Source: Eubacteriales Family XIII. Incertae Sedis bacterium (GTDB lineage: Bacteria; Bacillota_A; Clostridia; Peptostreptococcales; Anaerovoracaceae). Taken from it: a DNA stretch of 5,809 bases. Where the stretch lies: the NCBI GenBank assembly GCA_031278145.1, contig JAITLA010000226.1:1-5809 (forward strand), read 5' to 3'. This document shows positions 1-5,809 of this stretch, piece after piece. The notes beneath the pieces were generated by a model, which worked only from the letters and a program-made list of their open reading frames with translations, was not told where the DNA came from and made no database searches. Position 1 is the first letter of the stretch, and each line of letters begins with the position of its first letter. The position numbers were made by a program, and so were the translations under genes.

Positions 1-53
1 CGGAAGCGGAGGCGCGCCCGCCGCTCCGCCCGCCTACCCTTAAGTGGTATCAT
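1..53 (-). CDS. Start of an unidentified gene downstream of mutS2 (partial)
   Basis: An ATG at 53-51, two bases after the mutS2 TAG stop (58-56), opens a frame that runs without a stop to the left edge. The 17 visible residues are MIPLKGRRAERRARLRF. A GAGGA motif sits seven bases upstream, and the tight spacing is typical of the next gene in an operon. The visible peptide is strongly basic (six Arg and one Lys of 17). That would suit a cytoplasmic anchor before a membrane segment or a nucleic-acid-binding start, but it could also just reflect GC-rich sequence. I do not recognise the family and cannot assign a function. Chance openness over 17 codons in this composition is quite possible. Confidence 0.45.
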   Translation of the reverse strand, partial: MIPLKGRRAERRARLRF

Positions 54-55
54 CT

Positions 56-2446
56 CTATATCCTCAGCGTGCAGATCGTCACCCCATCCCCACCCTCATC
101 ATAATCGCCGCGGCGAAAGTCGATCACGTGGGGATGCGTCCGCAGCATCCGGCGGATGCCCTTCCGCAGGATGCCGGCGCCGTGGCCGTGTATGATGCTC
201 ACCTCGTAAAGACCCGCGATGAAGGCGTCGTCGAGGTACTTCTCCACCTCGATCAGCGCGCTGCTGAGGTCCAGAAAATGCACGTTGATGCCCGGCGACA
301 CGGAGCCGACCTTGCTGCTGTAAAGCGCGCCGTAATTCAGCTTCACCTTCCCCCGCTCGGCGGAGCGCTTTTCGCCCTCGCCCAGCCGCGTCAATTGATC
401 CACCGAAACGCTGATCTTCATGTTCCCGATCTGCACCTTCACCTCCCCTCGCTCGTCCGGCGGGCCTATCACCTCGCCGTTCTGCGCAAGGGGCAGCACC
501 TTGACGCGGTCGCCCACGCGGAGCGTGTCGGGATCGACGGGCCGCGGATTCACGGGCGGCGCGGGGGCGCGGACGCGCTGCTTGTTTTCGATCTCGCGCA
601 GGCGCTTCCTGCGCGCTTCAAACCTGCGGTTTCGCTCCCCTTCATCCACCAAGTAGGGCAGCTCCCGCAGCTCCTTTTGCAGGGCGGCGAACAGCGCCTT
701 CGCTTCGCTTACGATCCCGCGCGCTTCCTCCTTGGCGGACGCCAATATCCCCTCTTTCTTCTCCAAAAGCCGCTGCCATTCCGTTTCGAGCACGCGTTCG
801 CCCTCCGCGAGCTTGCACTTGAGCGCCGCCGCCTCGTCGAGCTCGCGTTCCGCCTCCTTGCGATCCGCCTCAATCGTGCGGATCACCGCTTCGAAGCGGA
901 GCTCGTCGCCCGAGAGAAGGCGCGCGGCCCGCTCCGTGATCGCGGCGGGCAGCCCCAGCTTCTTCGATATCTCGAAGGCGTTGGAGCTCCCCGGCGTACC
1001 CGTCCTGAGCTTGTAGGTCGGCCGCAGCGTTTCGAGGTCAAACTCCATGGAGGCGTTCTCCACGCCCTCCGTCGCGACGGCGAACTTCTTCAGCTCCGAG
1101 TAGTGCGTGGTGGCAATCGTCATGACGCCGCGCGATTTGAGATGCTCCAGCACGGCAATCGCGAGCGCCGCGCCCTCGGCGGGGTCGGTCCCGGCGCCGA
1201 GCTCGTCCAGCAGGGCGAGCGTGCTTCCGTCGCCGTGGCTCGTGATCTCGACGATGTTCCGCATGTGCGAGGAAAAGGTGGACAGGCTCTGCTCGATGCT
1301 CTGTTCATCGCCGATATCCGCGAATACGCGTTCCATCAGCGGCATTTCCGTCCCCTCGTCGGCCGGGATGTGCAGCCCGGCCTCCGTCATCAGCAGGAAG
1401 AGGCCCGCCGTTTTGAGCGTGACCGTCTTACCGCCCGTGTTCGGGCCGGTGATGATCAGCGTTTGGCAGCCCCCGCCCATGCGCAGGCTGATCGGCACCA
1501 CCCCGTCGCGCGGGATCAGCGGATGCCTGCCGTTCTTGATGCGCAGGACGCCCTCCGTGTTGACGCGCGCCTCCGTCGATTTCGTGTCCGCCGACAGCTT
1601 GCCCTTGGCGAATATGAGATCGAGCTCTATGAGCAGCTCCTGATTGTTGACGATGTCGCGGGCGACGGCGCCCACCTCCGCCGAAAGCACCGCCAGGATG
1701 CGCTCGATTTCGCGTTCCTCCGCAATCGCGAGCTCGCGCAGCTCGTTGTTCATGTTCACGATGGCCTGCGGCTCGATGAACAGCGTCGCACCCGTGGCGG
1801 AACGGTCGTGTATGATGCCGGGGAAGGCGGCCCTGTGCTCCTGCTTCACGGGAATCACGCAACGGCCCTGCCGCATCGTGACGATGCCGTCCCGCAGGAG
1901 CTCCCTGCTCTCGGGACGCGTCACGATTTGGTTGAGCTTTGCGCGGATGGCCTCGCTTTGGCGCGCGATCTCCCTGCGTATGCGCCTGAGCGCGGGATCC
2001 GCGCCGTCCGCCATCTCGTTCTCCGACAGGATGGAGCTCTCTATCCGTCCCTCCAACGCCTTGTGCGCCGCAAGCGCCTCCGCCAGATCCGCGAGTATCG
2101 GGATGCCCGTCGGATCGCTCTTCAAAAAGTGCGCGGCCTTCCGCGCAATCCCGAGGCAAAGCGCGATATCGAGAAGCTGCCGCATGCTGAGCGAGCCGCC
2201 CTTTTCGGCGTGGATCGCGCCGTCCTTGACGTCCGGGAAGTTGCCGAGGGGCAGGCCGCCCTTTCGCATGATCACGGCCACGGCCTCCGTGGTTTCGGCG
2301 AGCCGTCGCCTGACGACGTGCGGCGAGGCAGAGGGCGTGAGCGCCGCAATCGCGCGCCGCGTCAGATCGGAGGAGGCCGCCGCCGCGAGCAGCTCCAGTA
2401 TCTTGTCGTATTCGAGTATGCGGTGTTCCCTCTTTGCCTCGTCCAT
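56..2446 (-). CDS. mutS2: Endonuclease MutS2 (MutS-family ATPase with Smr domain)
   Basis: From the ATG at 2446 this is 796 residues, the usual family length (about 785). It lacks the mismatch-recognition domain of MutS, as MutS2 does. In order: N-terminal helical core with LEYDKILELL (11-20); VIPVKQEHR (197-205) and a GATLFIEPQ block (219-227); Walker A GPNTGGKT (334-341); ADIGDEQSIEQSLSTFSSH (376-394); Walker B LALLDELGAG (410-419); TTHYSELK (446-453); a long charged coiled coil (about 510-630); a small beta region with VGDRVKVL (644-651); and a C-terminal Smr domain (about 718-796) with HGHG at 753-756. MutS2 affects homologous recombination, and in B. subtilis acts on collided ribosomes. 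The first Smr motif is degenerate (INVHF, 720-724). A TTG at 2461 would add five residues and overlap zapA by eight bases; I prefer the ATG because the distance to LEYDKI fits the family better. Neither start has a good ribosome binding site, so coupling to zapA is likely. Confidence 0.96.
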   Translation of the reverse strand: MDEAKREHRILEYDKILELLAAAASSDLTRRAIAALTPSASPHVVRRRLAETTEAVAVIMRKGGLPLGNFPDVKDGAIHAEKGGSLSMRQLLDIALCLGIARKAAHFLKSDPTGIPILADLAEALAAHKALEGRIESSILSENEMADGADPALRRIRREIARQSEAIRAKLNQIVTRPESRELLRDGIVTMRQGRCVIPVKQEHRAAFPGIIHDRSATGATLFIEPQAIVNMNNELRELAIAEEREIERILAVLSAEVGAVARDIVNNQELLIELDLIFAKGKLSADTKSTEARVNTEGVLRIKNGRHPLIPRDGVVPISLRMGGGCQTLIITGPNTGGKTVTLKTAGLFLLMTEAGLHIPADEGTEMPLMERVFADIGDEQSIEQSLSTFSSHMRNIVEITSHGDGSTLALLDELGAGTDPAEGAALAIAVLEHLKSRGVMTIATTHYSELKKFAVATEGVENASMEFDLETLRPTYKLRTGTPGSSNAFEISKKLGLPAAITERAARLLSGDELRFEAVIRTIEADRKEAERELDEAAALKCKLAEGERVLETEWQRLLEKKEGILASAKEEARGIVSEAKALFAALQKELRELPYLVDEGERNRRFEARRKRLREIENKQRVRAPAPPVNPRPVDPDTLRVGDRVKVLPLAQNGEVIGPPDERGEVKVQIGNMKISVSVDQLTRLGEGEKRSAERGKVKLNYGALYSSKVGSVSPGINVHFLDLSSALIEVEKYLDDAFIAGLYEVSIIHGHGAGILRKGIRRMLRTHPHVIDFRRGDYDEGGDGVTICTLRI
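61..65 (-). promoter_or_regulatory. Candidate ribosome binding site inside the end of mutS2
   Basis: GAGGA in the transcript sense overlaps the antepenultimate codons of mutS2. It lies seven bases before an ATG (53-51), which is good spacing. It is the main support for a gene starting just after mutS2. Confidence 0.45.
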
Positions 2447-2453
2447 GTCTATG

Positions 2454-3065
2454 TCATTCAACCATGCGTCTGTGGCGCTCCAGCTCCCCCTTCATCTGAA
2501 TGTTCTCCATCTGAAGATCGAAGAAGCCGCTCTCAATCTCGCGGTTCTTGCCCTCCGCCTCGCGCAGCTGCTCGGAAAGCCCGTCCCGCTCGGCCTCCCG
2601 CGCCCGCAGTCCGTCGAGCAGGCTCTCCTTTTCGCTCCGGAGGGCGTTCATCCGGTCCTCCAGCGTTTGCACGAGCGCCGACAGCCTCTCCGTTTCGGTC
2701 CGCGCCGCTTCGATGCGGCCCTGCAGCTCGTTCTTTTCCGCGCGCAGGCCCTGCGCTTCCTCCTTGTAGAGCAGAAAGCTCTTCTTGGCTTCCTCCCACA
2801 GGGAGATGTAGTGATGCGTATCGTTTTCCAACTGCTCGTTCCTGTTCTTGATCTCGGCCGCGCTGTTCTCGTTGGAAAACAGCTCGTCGGCGATGTTCAC
2901 GGCGGCCAGGGACGCCAGCTCCGATACGGAGCCGTTCGGCAAAACCCCGGAAAGCTGCTTCATCTTCTCGTCGACATACGCGGCCACGCGCCCCATGTAG
3001 GCCTGCGACCTGTCACCCGTAATCGTGTACTCCTGCCCGTAGATCTTGACGCTTAGCTTTTCCAT
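2454..3065 (-). CDS. zapA: Cell division protein ZapA, long coiled-coil form
   Basis: This is a 203-residue protein. The N-terminal part (about 1-70) matches the ZapA globular head: MEKLSVKIYGQEYTITG, then a helix with YMGRVAAYVDEKM (23-35) and the conserved helical block SELASLAAVNIADELF (48-63). ZapA binds cytoplasmic FtsZ and bundles its filaments at the division ring. From about residue 65 to the end the protein is almost continuous charged heptad-like helix (runs such as LRAEKNELQGRIEAARTETE), with no glycine- or proline-rich break, so a long coiled coil is predicted. Known ZapA proteins are much shorter, about 85 residues in B. subtilis and 109 in E. coli; the extra length is in the tail. 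The ATG at 3065 is chosen for its strong ribosome binding site. pheT ends 65 nt upstream. The TGA stop overlaps the alternative TTG start of mutS2, which suggests coupled translation. Confidence 0.9.
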   Translation of the reverse strand: MEKLSVKIYGQEYTITGDRSQAYMGRVAAYVDEKMKQLSGVLPNGSVSELASLAAVNIADELFSNENSAAEIKNRNEQLENDTHHYISLWEEAKKSFLLYKEEAQGLRAEKNELQGRIEAARTETERLSALVQTLEDRMNALRSEKESLLDGLRAREAERDGLSEQLREAEGKNREIESGFFDLQMENIQMKGELERHRRMVE

Positions 3066-3070
3066 ATCCA

Positions 3071-3077
3071 CCCTCCC
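3071..3077 (-). promoter_or_regulatory. Ribosome binding site fixing the zapA start
   Basis: The transcript reads GGGAGGG followed by TGGAT and then ATG (3065-3063). The GGAGG core is six bases from the start codon. This is a near-ideal Shine-Dalgarno sequence and selects the ATG at 3065 over the in-frame upstream TTG at 3116 and ATG at 3092. Those would place this motif inside the coding sequence and add residues that do not resemble the family N-terminus. Confidence 0.85.
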
Positions 3078-3094
3078 ACAGCAGGTTGACATAT

Positions 3095-3114
3095 CTTGCG
3101 GACGCAAGGCGTCC
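3095..3114 (-). other. Two overlapping, mutually exclusive hairpins between pheT and zapA
   Basis: In the transcript sense, GGACGC-CUU-GCGUCC (3114-3100) forms a perfect six-pair stem with a three-base loop. CUUGC-GUCC-GCAAG (3108-3095) forms a perfect five-pair stem with a four-base loop. They share bases, so only one can form at a time. Neither is followed by a U-tract, so I do not call a terminator. They lie about 30-50 nt upstream of the zapA start and leave its ribosome binding site free. A role in processing or in translation of zapA is possible but speculative; GC-rich DNA gives such pairs by chance. Confidence 0.35.
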
Positions 3115-3130
3115 AAAGGCGGCGCGGGCT

Positions 3131-5584
3131 TTACGCGTCCCGCAGAACGGCGCCCAGCTCCTTTTCAAGCGCCGAAAGCAGCCTGCCGTGCTCCGCGCTC
3201 AGTTCCTCGTCGGTCAGGGTGCGCTCGGGCGAACGGTAGATCAGATTGAAAGCCACGCTCTTCATGCCCTCCGCCACCTGCGGACCCTTGTATACATCGA
3301 AGAGCCGCGCGCTCTCGAGCAGATCCCCGCCCGCCGCGCGTATGAGATCCTCGATCCGCTTCACGGGTATGTCCTCCCCCACGAGAAGGGCGATGTCCCG
3401 CGCCGCGGCCGGATAGCGCGGCAGAGGAACGTAAACGCGCGCGATATCGGCCTTTTCGATCAGCGCGGCCAGATCGATCTCCGCGGCAAAGCAGCGCGTC
3501 CCCACGCCGTGGCGCGCGGACACATCGGGATGCAGCTCGCCGAATATGCCGACGGGCGCCTTCCCGAGGAAGACGCGCGCGCAGCGCCCGGGGTGCCAGG
3601 CGGCGGCGCCGCGCTCCGCCTCGTAGGAAGCCTCCGTGCCGAGCCGCGCAAGCAGGACCTCCAGCGCGCCCTTCATGCGGAAGAAGTCCATGTCGCCGCC
3701 GTAAGCGCCCAAGGAGAGGGCGATCCGTTCCTCCGGCAGGCGCCCCTCGCCGCCGTCGAAAAAGGTGTTTCCGATTTCAAAGGCAAAAGCCCGCTCGTTG
3801 TTTCTGGAATAATTCCTGCCGAGGACCTCCAGCATGGAGGGCAGGAGCGTCGTGCGCATCACGCTGTTTTCCTCGCCCAAGGGATTGAGCAGGCGGACGA
3901 AGCGGCGTTCCTTCGCGGAGGCGGGCGCGCCGATATCGTCCACGCCCTGCGGACTGACGAAGGAATAGGTCTGTATCTCGCTGTAGCCGGCGGCGATCAG
4001 CGTTTCGCGCGTCAGATCGCGCAGATCGGCGGCGCGGGAGCGCCCGGCCTCGCTGCGGCCCCTGTGCAGGCTCGCTTCGAGCTTGTCATAACCGTGTATG
4101 CGCGCGACCTCCTCTATGAGGTCCTCCTCCCCCCGCAGGTCGAGCCTTACATGCGGCGGCAGGACCTCCAGCCTGCCGGGCGTTTCGCGGACGTCCATCT
4201 CAAGGCGCCGCAGATAGGAGGCCATCGTCACCTCGCCGATGCTCGTGCCGAGAACCTTGTTCGCGCGCGCGACGCGCAGGCCGATGCGCGCGCGCGGAAG
4301 CGCGCCCGCCGCGCTCTTCGCGGCCGCCGCCGGCCACGGAGAGGATGCGAAAAACGCGTCCCGCTCCGGATAGACGTCCACGGCGCCCTCCGTGACGTAG
4401 CCGGCGCCGAGCTGTTCCACGAGGGAGCAGACCCGCTCAACGGCCTCGCCCGAGAGATCGGGAGAAATCCCCTTCTCGTAGCGGGCGGAGGCCTCGGTGC
4501 GCAGGCCGAGCCTGCGCGAGCTTAGGCGAATGCCGTCGCCCTTGAAGGCCGCGCACTCTATCAGTATGGTCTTCGTATCGTTCTCCACCTCGGAGTCGAG
4601 GCCGCCCATGATGCCGGCCACGCCGATGGCCTTCGCCGCGTCCCTGATCATCAGCGTATCGGCCGACATGCTGCGCGCAACGCCGTCCAGCGTCGTGAAG
4701 CGCTCGCCCTCCGCCGCCGTATCGACGACGATGCGTCCGCCCTCGACCGCCCGGATATCGAAGGCGTGGAGCGGGTGCCCGTACTCGAGCATGACGTAGT
4801 TCGTGATATCGACGATGTTGTTGATCGGGCGCATGCCGGCCAGCATCAGCTTCTTCTGGAGCCACCACGGGGAGGGCGCGATCTTCACATCGGTGATGAC
4901 GCGCGCGATGTAGCGCGCGCAGAGATCGGGCCGCCGCAGCTCGACGGAGATGAAATCCTCGGCCTTGTTTCCGTGCCTGCCCGCCGTCTTCGTGTTCGGA
5001 AGGCTGCGTCTGAGGTCGAAGACCGCCGCCGCCTCGCGGGCCATCCCGAGGACGGACAGGCAGTCCGGCCTGTTGGGCGTGATCTCGAAATCGATGACCG
5101 TGTTCCGCAGCCCGGCGGCCTTCGTGAAATCGGCGCCGACCTCGTATCCCTTCTCCAGTATCCATATGCCGTCCCTGTGCGCTACGGGAATCACCTTGTC
5201 GTCGAAGCCGAGTTCGGAGGCGGAGCACAGCATGCCCTCGGACACGACGCCGCGCAGCTTGCTCTTCTTGATCCGAACGCCGCCCGGCAGCCGGCCGCCC
5301 ACAAGCGCGACGGGGACGAGATCCCCCTCGCCGACGTTCGCGGCACCCGTCACGATCCGCAGCGGCGCGGCGCCGCCCACGTCCGTGCGCGCCACGACGA
5401 GGTGATCCGAGTCCGCGTGCTTCTCGACGGACAGGATCCTTCCGACGACAAGCTTCTCGATATCCGCGCCGTAATGCCGCACGTCCTCTATGTTCGAGCC
5501 CGACAGGATCATCCGCTCGCAGAAGGTATCCGTGTCCGCGTCAAAAGCCACATATTCCTTTAACCATTCCAAGGGTATCAGCAT
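3131..5584 (-). CDS. pheT: Phenylalanyl-tRNA synthetase beta subunit
   Basis: This is a complete 817-residue protein, close to the roughly 800 residues usual for bacterial PheT. Domains in order: an N-terminal segment; an EMAP/OB-type tRNA-binding domain (about 42-150, with VVGRI at 46-50); the B3/B4 editing region (about 215-385), with PNRPDCLS at 170-177 just before it and HPLHAFD (270-276), GIMGG (324-328) and RTEAS (362-366) inside or beside it; the B5 domain (about 433-502); a catalytic-like core (about 515-705); and a C-terminal ferredoxin-fold anticodon-binding domain (about 723-816, beginning near LPRYPAAARDIALLV). By recalled correspondence with the E. coli protein, the editing-pocket residues H273, E343, T363 and A365 look present, so hydrolysis of mischarged Tyr-tRNA-Phe is expected. 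The ATG start has GAGGAG at 5590-5595, five bases upstream. An Ala-rich linker (about 411-432) ahead of B5 looks longer than usual. The gene follows pheS after 116 nt. Confidence 0.98.
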   Translation of the reverse strand: MLIPLEWLKEYVAFDADTDTFCERMILSGSNIEDVRHYGADIEKLVVGRILSVEKHADSDHLVVARTDVGGAAPLRIVTGAANVGEGDLVPVALVGGRLPGGVRIKKSKLRGVVSEGMLCSASELGFDDKVIPVAHRDGIWILEKGYEVGADFTKAAGLRNTVIDFEITPNRPDCLSVLGMAREAAAVFDLRRSLPNTKTAGRHGNKAEDFISVELRRPDLCARYIARVITDVKIAPSPWWLQKKLMLAGMRPINNIVDITNYVMLEYGHPLHAFDIRAVEGGRIVVDTAAEGERFTTLDGVARSMSADTLMIRDAAKAIGVAGIMGGLDSEVENDTKTILIECAAFKGDGIRLSSRRLGLRTEASARYEKGISPDLSGEAVERVCSLVEQLGAGYVTEGAVDVYPERDAFFASSPWPAAAAKSAAGALPRARIGLRVARANKVLGTSIGEVTMASYLRRLEMDVRETPGRLEVLPPHVRLDLRGEEDLIEEVARIHGYDKLEASLHRGRSEAGRSRAADLRDLTRETLIAAGYSEIQTYSFVSPQGVDDIGAPASAKERRFVRLLNPLGEENSVMRTTLLPSMLEVLGRNYSRNNERAFAFEIGNTFFDGGEGRLPEERIALSLGAYGGDMDFFRMKGALEVLLARLGTEASYEAERGAAAWHPGRCARVFLGKAPVGIFGELHPDVSARHGVGTRCFAAEIDLAALIEKADIARVYVPLPRYPAAARDIALLVGEDIPVKRIEDLIRAAGGDLLESARLFDVYKGPQVAEGMKSVAFNLIYRSPERTLTDEELSAEHGRLLSALEKELGAVLRDA

Positions 5585-5666
5585 CGTTTCTCCTCACATC
5601 AGCCGTCACGGTTCAATCGGAGGCATTCAAACACCGCGATGATTTGCGTTCGGATCGGGTTCTGCC

Positions 5667-5696
5667 GGGCGCAAAGGGCGTGGGGTTTGCATGCCC
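5667..5696 (-). other. Intercistronic hairpin between pheS and pheT
   Basis: In the transcript sense, GGGC-AU-GCAAA (5696-5686) can pair with UUUGC-GCCC (5675-5667). This gives nine Watson-Crick pairs with a two-base bulge and a ten-base loop (5676-5685). It starts four bases after the pheS stop codon. No U-tract follows, so it is not a standard intrinsic terminator. It may be an mRNA stability or processing element, but the sequence alone shows only the pairing potential. The rest of the 116-nt spacer (5585-5700) contains no convincing gene or promoter. Confidence 0.45.
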
Positions 5697-5700
5697 ACTT

Positions 5701-5809
<109 letters not shown>

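Noticed and set aside
6..29. GC-rich inverted repeat GCGGAG/CTCCGC as a terminator for mutS2
   Set aside because: The stem is only six pairs with a twelve-base loop and no T-tract. It falls in what appears to be the coding start of the next gene.
275..305. Five-residue deletion in the MutS2 Smr domain, suggested by LDLSS
   Set aside because: Anchoring on VEKYLDDA gives a gap-free alignment in which INVHF occupies the motif position, so the LDL is a coincidental offset and no deletion is needed.
44..2851. Plus-strand open frame of 935 codons antisense to mutS2 and zapA
   Set aside because: It lies wholly opposite two clearly recognisable genes. Its translation is rich in Arg, Ala, Leu and His with no recognisable domain, as expected from the antisense frame of GC-rich codons.
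3066..3116. Upstream in-frame zapA extension from TTG 3116 or ATG 3092
   Set aside because: It would place the strong GGGAGGG site inside the coding sequence and add residues not typical of the ZapA N-terminus.
3086..4525. Plus-strand open frame of 479 codons antisense to pheT
   Set aside because: It is fully opposite pheT, shows no family motif and has biased shadow-frame composition.
4766..5563. Plus-strand open frame of 265 codons antisense to the pheT N-terminal half
   Set aside because: Antisense shadow of a conserved gene, with no recognisable motif.
5627..5692. A 21-codon minus-strand open frame in the pheS-pheT spacer, possible leader peptide
   Set aside because: It has no clear ribosome binding site, its start lies inside the hairpin, and its peptide (MQTPRPLRPAEPDPNANHRG plus Val) has no Phe codon, so it does not fit a phenylalanine attenuator.

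Overview
This window looks like an ordinary housekeeping stretch of a GC-rich genome, most likely a member of the Bacillota (Clostridia-like). That assignment is an inference. It rests on the gene order pheS-pheT-zapA-mutS2, on MutS2 carrying the full Smr-type tail, and on strong GGAGG-type ribosome binding sites. All supported genes lie on the minus strand and read from the right edge to the left, so they probably form one operon.

Layout in the direction of transcription: the last 35 codons of pheS (5809 to 5701); a 116-nt spacer with a good hairpin just after the pheS stop; pheT, complete (5584 to 3131); a 65-nt spacer with two mutually exclusive small hairpins and the zapA ribosome binding site; zapA, complete but with an unusually long coiled-coil tail (3065 to 2454); mutS2, complete, starting at or just inside the end of zapA (2446 or 2461 to 56); and, 2 nt after the mutS2 stop, the probable start of another gene (53 to the left edge) preceded by a GAGGA motif.

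PheS and PheT form the alpha2-beta2 phenylalanyl-tRNA synthetase. ZapA is an FtsZ-ring cross-linking protein. MutS2 is a MutS-family ATPase linked to recombination control and, in Bacillus, to rescue of collided ribosomes. The long plus-strand open frames are antisense shadows caused by high GC and codon bias. I found no mobile element, CRISPR array, tRNA/rRNA gene or convincing terminator. I also see no evidence for a new multi-gene system. The points most worth checking are the degenerate first motif of the MutS2 Smr domain, the extended ZapA, and the intercistronic RNA structures.
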